A stretch of 64,000 nucleotides of DNA from Variovorax paradoxus NBRC 15149 (GTDB lineage: Bacteria > Pseudomonadota > Gammaproteobacteria > Burkholderiales > Burkholderiaceae_C): NCBI RefSeq assembly GCF_001591365.1, contig NZ_BCUT01000002.1, positions 310,001 to 374,000 of the forward strand, read 5' to 3'. Positions within the stretch are counted from its first letter, which is position 1. Every line of letters begins with the position of its first letter. Of the stretch, positions 27,013 to 36,346 are shown piece by piece. The translations under genes were made by a program, and so were the position numbers. The notes below the pieces were generated by a model, which saw only the letters and a program-made list of their open reading frames with translations, was not told where the DNA came from and ran no database searches.

Positions 27013-27361
27013 GCTGCTTGGAGCCTTTGCAAAAGACTCTAACCCGCCGGCCCGTCTCCATCTGCCAAGGCGCGCTGCCGCCATTGGATCGGGCAAGAAA
27101 TCCAGCGGAGTACGCAATCGACGCCCCGCGCATTCCTTCACGCAGGTCCCGTCGCGCCCGGGCCAGGGACGAACGGGATGAAATACTGAATCGCGCTTGG
27201 CGCGGGTTGGGCTGACCGCCGCCCATGTCCCGAATCGCAGCGTATCCGGGCAGGACCGCATGCAGCCTGAGCCATCGCGTTGCAACATATGCACTGCACG
27301 TTGTGTGGCCATCGAGGCGCGCCTGTTGGCTGGCCAAGGCATCATTGGTAGAGTATTACCT
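27013..27361. other. Intergenic region between araC and a TA module
   Basis: No convincing gene in 349 nt. It is the divergent upstream region of the AraC gene (minus) and the RHH antitoxin (plus). A short palindrome TTGGC-TG-GCCAA (27326-27337) and the element GGTA-N6-TACC just before the antitoxin ATG are possible operators. Confidence 0.4.
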
Positions 27362-27649
27362 ATGAATACCGCCATCAGCCCGACGCCGGTCAAGCTCGAC
27401 CCCGAACTCAAAGTGCGCCTGAAGCGCCTGGCCACGGCGCGCCACCGAGCGCCGCATTGGCTGATGCGCGAGGCCATTGCCCAGTACGTCGATCGCGAAG
27501 AAAGGCGCCAAGCCCTGCACCAGGACGCGGTGGCCGCATGGGCAGAGTTCGAGGAGACCGGTCTGCACGTCTCGGATAACGAGATGGTTGCCTGGCTGGA
27601 AACCTGGGGTACTGACGAAGAGTTGCCAGCGCCTGCATGCCACAAGTGA
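27362..27649 (+). CDS. Ribbon-helix-helix (CopG-type) antitoxin
   Basis: 95 residues. The N-terminus (TPVKLDPELKVRLKRLA, HWLMREAIAQYVDREE) is the strand-helix-helix of CopG/RHH repressors; the acidic C-terminal arm should bind the toxin. The gene overlaps the ParE-like gene by 13 nt. A short inverted element before the ATG may be the autoregulatory site. Confidence 0.85.
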   Translation: MNTAISPTPVKLDPELKVRLKRLATARHRAPHWLMREAIAQYVDREERRQALHQDAVAAWAEFEETGLHVSDNEMVAWLETWGTDEELPAPACHK

Positions 27650-27975
27650 GGTTCGCGCCGGCGGCACTCCGCGATCTGGAGCGCTTGCGGGAGTTTCTGC
27701 GACCGAAGAGCCCGGCAGTTGCCGCGCGTGCGGGGGAAACCATCATCAAGGCAGTCCAGGTCCTGCGCAAACAGCCGATGGTGGGCCGGCCGCTGGAGGA
27801 TCTGCCGCCTGAATACCGCGAGTGGGTGATCGACTTTGGCGCAAGTGGCTACGTGGCGCTGTACCGCTACGCTGGCGAGGGGGATGTGGTCACGGTGCTG
27901 GCCTTGCGCCACCAGCGGGAGGCAGGCTATGAGCCGGGTTCGGGCGGCTCAGGCGAAGGCTTGCCGCCTCCCTGA
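27637..27975 (+). CDS. ParE/RelE-family toxin
   Basis: 112 residues. It shows the N-terminal strand (QVRFAPAALRDLERL), helical hairpin, GRPLEDLPPEYREWVIDFG and a C-terminal strand ending VLALRHQREAGYE, the common ParE/RelE core. The last ~12 residues are Gly/Pro/Ser and probably disordered. The 13-nt overlap with the antitoxin gene supports a complete, intact type II module. Confidence 0.86.
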   Translation: MPQVRFAPAALRDLERLREFLRPKSPAVAARAGETIIKAVQVLRKQPMVGRPLEDLPPEYREWVIDFGASGYVALYRYAGEGDVVTVLALRHQREAGYEPGSGGSGEGLPPP

Positions 27976-28339
27976 CCTCAAACTTCTTCGGGGCCTCGCC
28001 AGACACGCGCCGCCGTCTGGGTCGCCAGCACGTACCGCCGCGGGGCGATGTTCTGCGTTGCGAACGGAACGACCAGCAGCGTGAGGCCTATCCTCGCCGA
28101 CGCATCGGCACGAGAACGCCGGGTAGCCGGAATCGGCGAGCGCCTGGCGAGGGAGGCGACGGCAGGAGCCGGGCAGAGAAGCAACAGCAGCGCCGTGCAG
28201 CACCAAAATCAACCGCACGAGGAAATGCGTGGCGCATTCGCCTTGCTTGCGATCTGTACGGTGTTCAAGAGGTGACTCCTGGCAATCAATCGTCGTGGGT
28301 GTCCGGTACGAGGCTACGGCCAAATAGTTCGGGCGAGCG
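27976..28339. other. Intergenic region between a TA module and the catabolic operon
   Basis: 364 nt without a gene I can support. Short open frames exist on both strands, for example 27978-28184 minus, but none shows a recognisable domain or a clear ribosome-binding site. The operon to the right is convergent with the toxin gene, so this is a 3'-3' gap. Confidence 0.4.
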
Positions 28340-29329
28340 CTAGTCGAGCCGCAGCCTGGCAACCTTGGCCAGCGACTGCCAGGCCGCAAGATCGCGCCGC
28401 ACGGTGGCCGCGAACTGGTCGGCATCCTTGACGGGCGGGCGCGGCATGTTCTGCGCGGCGAACTTCTGGACGATCTCGTCGGCCGAGAGAATGCGGTTGA
28501 TCTCCTGGTTCAGGCGCAGCACCACCTCGCGCGGCGTGCCGGCCGGCGCGAAGACGCCGTACCAGCCGTCCGCATCGAAGCGGTAGCCCTGCTCGGTCAG
28601 CGTGGGCACGTCGGGCAGTGCCGGCCCGCGCGCGGAGCCGGTGCAGCCCAGTGCCCGCAGCTTGCCGCTGCGGATGTGGGGCACCGGCGACGCGATGTCG
28701 ACAAAGCCCACGCCGATGCTGTTGCCCAGCAGGTCGCTCAGCAGCGGCGAGACGCCCTTGTAGGGCACGTGCACCAGGTCCATGCCGTACTGCGCCTTGA
28801 GGCCCTCCATCACCAGGTGGCCGGTCGATCCGCTGCCCCAGGAGCCATAGGCCAGCTTGCCGGGGTTGGCCTTGGCATGGCGCACCAGGTCCGCCAGCGA
28901 CGCGAGGCCCGTGGCCGGGTTCGCCACCAGCAGGATGCCCGCGGCGCCGACCTGGGCGACGGGCAGCAGGTCCTTCTGCGCGTCATAGGGCATCTTCGGC
29001 TGGATGACCGGGTTGATCGCGATGGCCGAGGACGGCGACAGCAGGATCGTGTAGCCGTCGTGCGGTGCCTTGGCGACCGCATCGTTGCCGATCAGGCCGT
29101 TGGCGCCGGGCTTGTTGTCCACCACCACGGGCTGCCCGAGCGCCTGCTGCAGCGGCCCGGCCAGAAGGCGCGCGAAGATGTCCGAGCCCGCACCGGCGGG
29201 GCCGGACACGACCATGCGGATGGGCCGTGCCGGCCAGCCGCCGGCTTCGCTGGCGTGCAGCCGCGCTTGCAGCGCGAGCAGGCCCGCGCCGGCCAGCAGG
29301 CGGCGGCGGGAAACGAGGGTGTCGATCAT
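28340..29329 (-). CDS. Bug-family (tripartite tricarboxylate) solute-binding protein
   Basis: 329 residues. A basic, Tat-like N-terminus (SRRRLLAGAGLLALQA) precedes a mature protein with the Bug fold: RMVVSGPAGAGSDIFARLL, VVDNKPGANGLIGNDAVAKA and HVPYKGVSPLLSDLLGN. Bug proteins are periplasmic binding proteins for carboxylic acids and similar molecules. No TctA or TctB membrane genes are nearby, so it works with a transporter encoded elsewhere or as a sensor. It is the last gene of the catabolic operon, 23 nt after the double SDR gene. Confidence 0.88.
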   Translation of the reverse strand: MIDTLVSRRRLLAGAGLLALQARLHASEAGGWPARPIRMVVSGPAGAGSDIFARLLAGPLQQALGQPVVVDNKPGANGLIGNDAVAKAPHDGYTILLSPSSAIAINPVIQPKMPYDAQKDLLPVAQVGAAGILLVANPATGLASLADLVRHAKANPGKLAYGSWGSGSTGHLVMEGLKAQYGMDLVHVPYKGVSPLLSDLLGNSIGVGFVDIASPVPHIRSGKLRALGCTGSARGPALPDVPTLTEQGYRFDADGWYGVFAPAGTPREVVLRLNQEINRILSADEIVQKFAAQNMPRPPVKDADQFAATVRRDLAAWQSLAKVARLRLD

Positions 29330-29352
29330 GCGGAGGTCTCCTTGTCTTTGGT

Positions 29353-30591
29353 TCAGCGTTCGGCCGCGCCGGCGCCGGGCCGCAGCACCTGCCCGGTCAG
29401 GAACTGCGCGCGCGCGCCGGCCATGTAGCCGAGCAGCGGCAGGCAGCCGTCCGGTGCGAGGCCGGGCTGCAGTTCGAGTGCGTTGATGCGCAGTCCATGC
29501 GCGCCCCATTCGGCGGCCAGCGTGGCGACCAGCATGCGGGCGGCTTCGGCGTCGCCGGCCAGCTCCCAGGGCAACCGCGCAGCAGGCCGCGGCAACAGCA
29601 GCGTGAGGCTGGCCAGCGCCGCATGGCGCGCGCGGAAGCGGCGGGCCGCATCGAGCACGGCATCGAGCTGCGCGCCCGGCGGCGCATCGAGAGCGCGGCC
29701 GTCGATGACGGCGGGGTAGCTCTGGATGCCGGCGCGGTCCGCATGCGAACGCGCCCACTCGTCCAGCGCTGCTTGCCACTGCGCCTCGCGCACCGCCTCG
29801 CAATGCGGCTGCAGCGGTGCCTCCAACGGCAACGGCGCATGCGCGCATGGCGGCAAGGGCTGGCTGCCGCCGCAGATGGAGGAGCCGCCATCCAGCACCA
29901 GCAGCTGCCCGGTGAGCACGCGCGCATCCGCGCCGGCCAGGAAGCACAGCGCCTCGGCCATGTCCTCGGGCTCGGCCATCCGGCCCATCGGAATCTTCGA
30001 GACCGCCTGCGCCGGGTTCAGCCGGCCACCATCGATCAGGCGCTGCACGAGCTCGGTTCGCACGAAGCCCGGCGCGAGCGTGGTCACCGTCCAATCGGGC
30101 CGGGCCTGCGCGAGCGCCCTGCCCTGCGCGATCAGTCCGGCCTTGCTCGGGCTGTAGAGCCCGCGCCACGGAATGGCGCGCAGCCCCGCGCCGGACGCCA
30201 CGTTGACGACGCGCGCGCCCGGCCGAAGCCGCGGCGCGCAGGCCTGCACCATGCGGGCCGGGGCCGACAGGTTGAGCGCCAGCAGGCGTGCGGCCGTGCC
30301 GTCGTCGGGGGCGGACGTGGCCTCGGTGCCGCCGGCCGACAGGCCTGCGTTGTTGATGAGGGCATCGAGCGGCGGGATCTCCTGGCCCAGGCGCTCGATC
30401 CGCGCGGCATCGGTCAGGTCGGCCACCAGGCCGAGCGGCCGCTCGGCCTCGGCGGGCCAGAGCGCTTCGAGGCGCTGCAGCGCCTGCGCATCGGCATCGA
30501 CCAGCACGCAGTGCCAGCCGGCGCGCGCGAGGCCCAGCGCCGCCGCACGGCCGATGCCGCCGCCGGCGCCGGTGAGCAGTACCGTCGCCAT
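29353..30591 (-). CDS. Two-part short-chain dehydrogenase (intact SDR fused to degenerate SDR)
   Basis: 412 residues, far longer than a classical ~250-residue SDR. Residues 1-245 form a complete SDR: TGAGGGIG nucleotide motif, NNAGL, catalytic Tyr and Lys in YSPSKAG, and the C-terminal TGQLLVLDGG. After a linker of about 60 residues a second SDR-like half follows, recognisable from LAAEWGAHGLRINALELQPG and FLTGQVLRP, but without a TGxxxGxG motif or Tyr-x3-Lys. The second half probably serves structure or dimerisation. The start overlaps the SnoaL-like stop in a TGATG junction. Substrate unknown. Confidence 0.8.
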   Translation of the reverse strand: MATVLLTGAGGGIGRAAALGLARAGWHCVLVDADAQALQRLEALWPAEAERPLGLVADLTDAARIERLGQEIPPLDALINNAGLSAGGTEATSAPDDGTAARLLALNLSAPARMVQACAPRLRPGARVVNVASGAGLRAIPWRGLYSPSKAGLIAQGRALAQARPDWTVTTLAPGFVRTELVQRLIDGGRLNPAQAVSKIPMGRMAEPEDMAEALCFLAGADARVLTGQLLVLDGGSSICGGSQPLPPCAHAPLPLEAPLQPHCEAVREAQWQAALDEWARSHADRAGIQSYPAVIDGRALDAPPGAQLDAVLDAARRFRARHAALASLTLLLPRPAARLPWELAGDAEAARMLVATLAAEWGAHGLRINALELQPGLAPDGCLPLLGYMAGARAQFLTGQVLRPGAGAAER

Positions 30592-31139
30592 CAGGCACCG
30601 CCCCGCACTGCGCGCAGCAGCGCATAGACGGCGTCGTGCGGCGCCGCGGTGCCCACCGGCTGGCGCGCGCCGAACAAGGCGGCGTCGTCCTGCTTCAGCT
30701 CGGGCCGCGTGCGCTCCTCGATCCAGTCGTAGATCACGGTGCGTGCGGCCACGCGCCACTCGCCGCCGCGGCGCTCGAAGCGGTCCGCATAGCGGCCGCA
30801 CAGGAAGGTCTCGCGCTCGGGCTGCGCGGCCGTGGCCTGCAATGCGAAGAAGCTGCTTTCCACCGCCGCGGCATCGCCGTGCAGCTCGATCAGCACATTG
30901 CCGATCTGGTGGACGCGGCGTCCGCCCTGCCGCAGCTTGGTCAGCGCCTGATCGATGAAGCCGGCGGCGCTGCCGTTCCAGGCGCCGTGGCAGTCCGTGG
31001 CGTCCTCCCAGTAGGCCGAACGCAGGGCTTGTTCGTCGCAGCGGTCGATGCCTCGGCAGTAGCGCAGCAAGCAGTCGCGGATCGCCTCGCGGTCCAGCAA
31101 CTCCTGCAGCGTTGCCGGCCCGTGCGCAGCGGCACTCAC
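30591..31139 (-). CDS. SnoaL-like (NTF2-fold) protein
   Basis: 182 residues from a GTG with AAGG upstream. The pattern EAIRDCLLRYCRGIDRCDEQAL followed by WEDAT and, later, GRYADRFERRGGEWRVAARTV is that of the SnoaL_4 branch of the NTF2 superfamily. Members are isomerases, dehydratases or the small subunits of ring-hydroxylating oxygenases. There is no oxygenase alpha subunit in this operon, so a stand-alone dehydratase or isomerase step is more likely. Confidence 0.8.
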   Translation of the reverse strand: MSAAAHGPATLQELLDREAIRDCLLRYCRGIDRCDEQALRSAYWEDATDCHGAWNGSAAGFIDQALTKLRQGGRRVHQIGNVLIELHGDAAAVESSFFALQATAAQPERETFLCGRYADRFERRGGEWRVAARTVIYDWIEERTRPELKQDDAALFGARQPVGTAAPHDAVYALLRAVRGGA

Positions 31140-31212
31140 TGGTGCACCCTTGGCGCTGCGCGCCTTCCCGCCAGGCGGGAGCGAGCTTGCTTGGGGCGGC
31201 CCGGCGCGGCGC

Positions 31213-31587
31213 TCATGCGGGCGCTGCGCGCCGGAACAGCTGCACCAGGTTGCCCTCGGGATCGCGCAGCGACAGCACGGCGCCGTGGCTGCCCATGTCG
31301 CGCAGGCCCAGCACCTGCCCGCCGGCCGCGCCGATGCGCTCCGTCGCGCCCTCGAAGTCGTCCACCTCCAGCACCATCACCAGCCCGCTGGTGGCGGGCG
31401 CGGCCTCCTCGGCGCTGGCCAGCGCCACGTTGGTGCCGCCCACGCCGTACTGGATCCAGCGGTCGCCATCGCGGAACGTCATCGGCAGGCCCAGCGCACC
31501 TTCGTAGAAGGCATGCAGGCTGGCCGGCTGCTTCGCCACGACGAACACGTTCTGCACCCGCTTGGGCGATTGAACGGCGGCGCTCAC
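31213..31587 (-). CDS. VOC (glyoxalase/extradiol dioxygenase-like) protein
   Basis: 124 residues, one vicinal-oxygen-chelate module pair. The beta-alpha-beta pattern is seen in QNVFVVAKQPASLHAFYEGA and VLSLRDPEGNLVQLF. The start GTG overlaps the stop of the upstream SDR gene as GTGA. Possible roles include epimerase, lyase or extradiol dioxygenase; the metal ligands cannot be assigned with confidence. Confidence 0.8.
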   Translation of the reverse strand: MSAAVQSPKRVQNVFVVAKQPASLHAFYEGALGLPMTFRDGDRWIQYGVGGTNVALASAEEAAPATSGLVMVLEVDDFEGATERIGAAGGQVLGLRDMGSHGAVLSLRDPEGNLVQLFRRAAPA

Positions 31588-32342
31588 AGCGATGTCTCCG
31601 AAGCACCGCCGTCCAGCCGCAGCACGTCCGCGTTGAAGAAGCGCGAGGCGTCGCCGGCCAGGAAGCAGATGGCGTCGGCAATGTCTTCGACCGTGCCCAG
31701 CCGCCCGAGCGGCGTGCGGCCGATGCGCCGCGCATCGAGTTCCGCATTGCGGTGCTTGGCAGTGCCTTCGGTGGGCACGGCGCCGGGCGCGACCGCGTTC
31801 ACGCGGATGTTGCGCGCGCCCAGGTCGGCGGCCGATGCGCGCGTGATGCCCAGCACGCCGGCCTTGATGCCGCTGTAGACCACCGAGCGCATCGGCGACT
31901 TGAAGGCCGCGATGGAGGCCACGTTGATGATCGAGCCGCCGCGCTCCGGATCCATCGCCTCGGCCGCGGCCTGGATGCCCCAGATCACCGACTTGAAGCC
32001 GATCTCCACCATGCGGTCCATGACCTCCGGCGTGATCTCGGCCAGCGGCTGGTAGCGCACCCAGGCGGCGTTGTTGACCATGACGTCCAGCCGGCCCGCA
32101 TCGCGCGCGAACTGCGCCACGGCCTCGCGCATGCCGTCGCGCGTCGACACGTCGCAGGGCAGCCCGATGGCCTGGCCGCCGAGCGCGCGGATCTCGGCCA
32201 CGGCCTCCTCCACGAACTCCGGCTTCAGGTCGTTGATGCCGACGGTGGCGCCCAGGCGCGCCATGGCGCGGGCGGTGGCACGGCCGATGCCGTGGCCCGC
32301 GCCGCTGATGAAGGCCGTGCGGCCTGACAAAGACATGTTCAT
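31584..32342 (-). CDS. Short-chain dehydrogenase/reductase
   Basis: 252 residues, a classical SDR. The Rossmann motif SGAGHGIGRA, NNAAW, the catalytic Ser in NVASIAAF and Tyr/Lys in YSGIKAG are all present, as is the C-terminal NADVLRLDGG. The start ATG overlaps the acyl-CoA synthetase stop (ATGA at 32339-32342), and the stop overlaps the VOC gene. In this context it could oxidise a beta-hydroxyacyl-CoA or a cyclic alcohol. Confidence 0.88.
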   Translation of the reverse strand: MNMSLSGRTAFISGAGHGIGRATARAMARLGATVGINDLKPEFVEEAVAEIRALGGQAIGLPCDVSTRDGMREAVAQFARDAGRLDVMVNNAAWVRYQPLAEITPEVMDRMVEIGFKSVIWGIQAAAEAMDPERGGSIINVASIAAFKSPMRSVVYSGIKAGVLGITRASAADLGARNIRVNAVAPGAVPTEGTAKHRNAELDARRIGRTPLGRLGTVEDIADAICFLAGDASRFFNADVLRLDGGASETSL

Positions 32343-34471
32343 TGCTTGCCTTTCACGGCGTGTTCCTCTGGCACCAGCAGCGCGTCGAGCGCATGCGCGC
32401 CGCGGCCCTGTTCCAGCACCACCAGGGGGTTGATGTCGATCTCGCAGACGCTGTCCGCATGCCGCACCGCGAAGCGCGACAGCGCCGCAATGGCCCTCGC
32501 GGCCGCCTGCACGTCGGCCTTGGGGCGGCCGCGCGCGCCGTCGAGCAGGGGAAAGGCCTTGAGCGAGCGCAGCATCGCCGTGGCCTGCGCCTCGTCGACG
32601 GGCGCCGGCTGCAGCGCCACGTCCTTGAAGATTTCGGCAAAGATGCCGCCCAGGCCGGCCATCACCATCGGGCCGAACACCGGGTCCTTCCTGGCGCCCA
32701 GGATCAGCTCGACGCCGCCCTGCACCATCTGCGCGACCAGCACGCCGGCGATGCGGGCGCCGGGCGCCTTCGACGCCACGCGCGCCAGCAGTTGGCCGTA
32801 TTCCTCGCGCAGCTGCGCTTCGGAGCGCACGCCGACGAACACGCCGCCGACCTCGGTCTTGTGCGCGATGTCGGGCGAGACGATCTTGAGCACCAGCGGA
32901 AAACCCATCTCGCGCGCGGCGGCGAGCGCCTCGTCGACGCTGCGCGCGACCGCCTCCCGCGGCACGGGCAGTCCCGCCTCGGCCAGCACCGCCTTGGCGC
33001 TGGCCTCGGTGGCGAAGGCCGCGGCGCCCAGCGGCGCGCGTGCGATGGCCGGCGCAGCAATCCGTGCGGCATCGCGCGCGCCGAAGCGCAGCAACGCCGC
33101 CACCGTCGCGCAGGCCGCATCGATGCCCTCGACCACCGGAAAGCCCATCGCGTTGAGCCGTGCGCGCACGTCCTCGGGAGCGCGCGCGCAAAGCAGGATC
33201 AGACGCGCGGGATGGTCCTTGCGCACCTGCGCGAGCGCCTCCAGGAACACGTCGCGCAGACGCGGCACATGGAAGGCGTTGGCCGACTGCAGGATCAGCG
33301 CGTCGCAGCTGTCGTCGCGCGCCACGGCATCGAGCATCTGGGCCAGCACCTCGGGCCGGCTCGACACCTGCGCCGTCATGTCCACGGGATTGGACGGCGC
33401 GGCGAAGGGCACGGCCGCGACGATGCGCGCCTGCGTCTGCGCCGCGAGCTTGGGCAGCGCCAGGCCCTGCGCGCTGGCCGCATCGGCCAGCAGCACGCCG
33501 AAGCCGCCGGAGGCCGTGAGCACCGCCACGCGGTGGCCGCCGGGCACGCGCGCCGGACCGGCCACCGACAGCGCATGGCCAACCTCGAGCAGCAGCTCGA
33601 TGCTGGGCACGCGCAGTGCGCCGCCCTGGCGCAGCACCGCATCGAACACCGCGTCCGACCCGGCCAGCGCGCCGGTGTGCGAGGCCGCGGCCGCGCTGCC
33701 CGCCTCGGAGACGCCGACCTTGAGCACCACCAGCGGCTTGCCGGCCTCGCGGGCCATCGCCATGGCCAGCATGAGCTTGGCGCCGTCGCGGCAGGTTTCC
33801 ATGCAGCACAGGATCACCGAGGTGCCGGGATCGGCCGCCAGCGAGGCGATGGCGTCGGCAATGTCCACGTCGCATTCGTTGCCCGTGGTCAGCATGCGGC
33901 TCACGCCCAGGCCGCGTTCGCCGGCCAGCCGCAGGGTGAAGCTGCCGAGGTTGCCGCTCTGCGAGACGATGCCCACCGAGCCCGCCGCGGGAAAGGACGA
34001 TTCCAGCGCCACCGAGAAGGTGGCAATGCTCTTGTCGGGCACGCCGATCGCGCCCAGGCAGTTGGGGCCGACAATGCGCATGCCGCTGGCGCGCGCCACC
34101 TCGCCGATGCGCGCCTGCAGGCGGCTGCCCTCCTCGCCCATTTCGGAGAAGCCTGCGGACAGGATGACCGCGGCCTTCACGCCGCGCTGCGCGCAGTCCT
34201 GCACCGCGTCGAGCACGCCCGCGGGCGGCACCGCAATCACTGCGAGCTCGGGCACCTCGGGCAGTTCCGCCACACTCGCATAAGCCTGCAGCGACTGCAC
34301 CAGGCCGCCCTTGCGGTTGATCGGATAGATGCCGCCCGCATAGCCGTACTTCTGCAGGAACTGCAGCGGCCGGCCGCCGATCTTGGTGACGTCGTCGGAG
34401 GCGCCGAAGATCGCGATCGAGCGCGGCTTGAACAGCGCGTCGAGGCCGTGGCCCACTTGCGTTGCCTGCAT
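32339..34471 (-). CDS. ADP-forming acyl-CoA synthetase (acetate-CoA ligase family), fused subunits
   Basis: 710 residues from the ATG at 34471. Domain order: CoA-binding Rossmann domain (SIAIFGASDD), succinyl-CoA-ligase-like domain (GIVSQSGNLGSF, then ASHTGALAGSD with the phosphorylated His region), and a C-terminal ATP-grasp domain (PLVLKIVSPDIAHKTEVGGV). The enzyme activates a carboxylic acid with CoA and ATP, releasing ADP and phosphate, reversibly. In the operon it probably makes the first CoA thioester or recovers ATP at the end. One base separates it from the enoyl-CoA hydratase gene. Confidence 0.88.
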   Translation of the reverse strand: MQATQVGHGLDALFKPRSIAIFGASDDVTKIGGRPLQFLQKYGYAGGIYPINRKGGLVQSLQAYASVAELPEVPELAVIAVPPAGVLDAVQDCAQRGVKAAVILSAGFSEMGEEGSRLQARIGEVARASGMRIVGPNCLGAIGVPDKSIATFSVALESSFPAAGSVGIVSQSGNLGSFTLRLAGERGLGVSRMLTTGNECDVDIADAIASLAADPGTSVILCCMETCRDGAKLMLAMAMAREAGKPLVVLKVGVSEAGSAAAASHTGALAGSDAVFDAVLRQGGALRVPSIELLLEVGHALSVAGPARVPGGHRVAVLTASGGFGVLLADAASAQGLALPKLAAQTQARIVAAVPFAAPSNPVDMTAQVSSRPEVLAQMLDAVARDDSCDALILQSANAFHVPRLRDVFLEALAQVRKDHPARLILLCARAPEDVRARLNAMGFPVVEGIDAACATVAALLRFGARDAARIAAPAIARAPLGAAAFATEASAKAVLAEAGLPVPREAVARSVDEALAAAREMGFPLVLKIVSPDIAHKTEVGGVFVGVRSEAQLREEYGQLLARVASKAPGARIAGVLVAQMVQGGVELILGARKDPVFGPMVMAGLGGIFAEIFKDVALQPAPVDEAQATAMLRSLKAFPLLDGARGRPKADVQAAARAIAALSRFAVRHADSVCEIDINPLVVLEQGRGAHALDALLVPEEHAVKGKQ

Positions 34472-34472
34472 C

Positions 34473-35234
34473 TCAACGACCTTTGTAGACAGGCTTGCGC
34501 TTTTCGAGGAAGGCCTTGCGGGCCTCCTGCGCATCCTCGGTCCTGGCCAGCGCCATGGTGATGTTCTGCTCGAAGCGGTAGCCGTCGCGCTGCGGCATCA
34601 GGTCCATCATGTTGGCCGCCTGCTTCGCATAGGCGACGGCGAGCGGCGCCTTGGAGGCGATCTCCTGCGCGATCTCCATGGCCAGCGGCATCAGCCGATC
34701 GCCGGGCACCACCTCGTCGAGCACGCCGCGGCGGTACAGTTCGGCGGCGGGCACCTTCATGCCGGTGAAGAACATGCGGCGTGTGAACGAGCGGCCGAAC
34801 ATGGTGCGCAGCATCGAGACGCCGCCGGCCAGGCCGACGTTGATCTCGGGCATGGCGAAGGTGGCGTCCTCGCTCGCCAGGAAGATGTCGCAGGCCGCCA
34901 TGAGCCCGAAGCCGGCGCCCAGCGCAGGGCCGTTGACGGCGGCGATCACGGGCTTGGCGCATTCGCGGATCGCATTGCCCGTTTCGCGCGTCCAGCGGTT
35001 GTGGTCGAGGAAGTCGCCGGCCTTCTGCGCATCGGGCCGGTCCTTGAGGTCCGCGCCGGAACAGAAGAACTTGCCGGTGCCCGTGAGGATCGCGACGCGC
35101 ACGTCGGCGCGCTCGGAGACCTCGTCGAAGATCTCGATCAGGCGGCGGCGCGTGGCGCGGTCCAGTGCATTGACCGGCGGCTTGTCGAGCCGGACGACGG
35201 CGATGTATTCGGAAACTTCCAGTTCGATGCTCAT
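34473..35234 (-). CDS. Enoyl-CoA hydratase/isomerase family protein
   Basis: 253 residues. Crotonase fold signatures: FCSGADLKD for the first oxyanion loop and GAGFGLMAACDIFLASEDA for the second, with MPEINVGLAGG. It hydrates or isomerises an enoyl-CoA. The start overlaps the acyl-CoA dehydrogenase stop (ATGA, 35231-35234), tying it to the dehydrogenation step. Confidence 0.9.
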   Translation of the reverse strand: MSIELEVSEYIAVVRLDKPPVNALDRATRRRLIEIFDEVSERADVRVAILTGTGKFFCSGADLKDRPDAQKAGDFLDHNRWTRETGNAIRECAKPVIAAVNGPALGAGFGLMAACDIFLASEDATFAMPEINVGLAGGVSMLRTMFGRSFTRRMFFTGMKVPAAELYRRGVLDEVVPGDRLMPLAMEIAQEIASKAPLAVAYAKQAANMMDLMPQRDGYRFEQNITMALARTEDAQEARKAFLEKRKPVYKGR

Positions 35235-36343
35235 CGCACACTCCCGGTCTGGTTGGAAAAAGAAACTTGCGGCGCGGGCTCATGCGGCGCCAGCAGCAGC
35301 GCGGCGTGCAGCAGCCGGTCGCCGTAGCGGAACTCGGAGGCGATCAGGCGCTGCGCCGTGCGGGTGGCCAGCACCTCCTCGCTCACGCCCATGCCGCCGT
35401 GCATCTGGATGGCCGCTTCGGCGCAGGCGCGCGCCGACTCGGCCAGCGACACCTTGGCCAGGCGCAGCGTGCGGCGCAGGTCGGCCGCGTTCTGCTCCCA
35501 GGCATGGAAGCAGTGGATCACCAGGCCCTTGGCGCCCAGGTACTTCACGTACATGTCGGCCACGCGATGGCGCAGCACCTGGAAGCTCGCAAGCGCCACG
35601 CCGAACTGGCGCCGCTCCTTCAGGTGGATGACGGTCTGGCGGATCAGCGTGGCCAGCGCGGCCACCGTGTCGGCGGCGGTCAACAGCAAGGCGGCGTCGG
35701 TCGCCTTGGCGCGCGCCGCGCGCACGGCAGCGCCGCGTGCGATGCAGGCGCCCTCGGGCACCGCGAGCCGTTCCAGCGCGAAGTCGGCGCCCAGGCGGCC
35801 TTCCATCGTCCGGTAGCGGACCTTCGGCGGGCCGATGCGCTCGGCATCGACCAGGAAGAGCGCCTCGTCGCCATCGTCCAGCTGCGCGGGCACGAGGTAG
35901 TGCGTGGCGGGCAGCGTCAGGTCGACGCCCTGCACCGCGCCGCTCAGCGCGTAGCCGATGTCCAGGTGCCGGGCCGTGATGGCGGGGTCCTCGGGCGTGG
36001 CGGACAGCGCGGTCATCGGCGCGATCCGCGCGCTGCCCTCGGCCACCGCCTCCAGCCAGCGACGGGCCGTCTCGGCGCCGGCCGCCTGCAGCAGCAGCGG
36101 CACGACGGCACAGGTCTCGACCACCGGCAGCTGCAGGCCGTGCGTGGCCAGCCCCTCGACGATGGAAGCGAGGTCGCTCAGGCTGCCGCCGACGCCGCCG
36201 GCCTCCTCGGACACGAGGGTCGCGGTCCAGCCCAGCTCGCGCACGGGGTCGCCCTGGATCTGCTGCGCGATGTGGTCCTCGGCATAGCGGCTGGCTGCGT
36301 CCAGCAGCATGCCGGGAAAGAGCGATGGAAATGAAGTGGACAT
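35231..36343 (-). CDS. Acyl-CoA dehydrogenase family protein (probable partner subunit)
   Basis: 370 residues, with a C-terminal four-helix acyl-CoA dehydrogenase domain ending in EAAIQMHGGMGVSEEVLA and a divergent middle beta domain. It is encoded 3 nt after another acyl-CoA dehydrogenase. Such adjacent, unequal pairs often form alpha2beta2 heterotetramers in which each chain supplies part of the FAD and substrate sites, as in steroid side-chain catabolism. I infer that arrangement here; which chain carries the catalytic base is uncertain. Confidence 0.85.
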   Translation of the reverse strand: MSTSFPSLFPGMLLDAASRYAEDHIAQQIQGDPVRELGWTATLVSEEAGGVGGSLSDLASIVEGLATHGLQLPVVETCAVVPLLLQAAGAETARRWLEAVAEGSARIAPMTALSATPEDPAITARHLDIGYALSGAVQGVDLTLPATHYLVPAQLDDGDEALFLVDAERIGPPKVRYRTMEGRLGADFALERLAVPEGACIARGAAVRAARAKATDAALLLTAADTVAALATLIRQTVIHLKERRQFGVALASFQVLRHRVADMYVKYLGAKGLVIHCFHAWEQNAADLRRTLRLAKVSLAESARACAEAAIQMHGGMGVSEEVLATRTAQRLIASEFRYGDRLLHAALLLAPHEPAPQVSFSNQTGSVR

Positions 36344-36346
36344 GGC

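Noticed and set aside
27978..28184. A 68-codon minus-strand frame between parE-like and Bug genes
   Set aside because: No ribosome-binding site, domain or coupling supports it.
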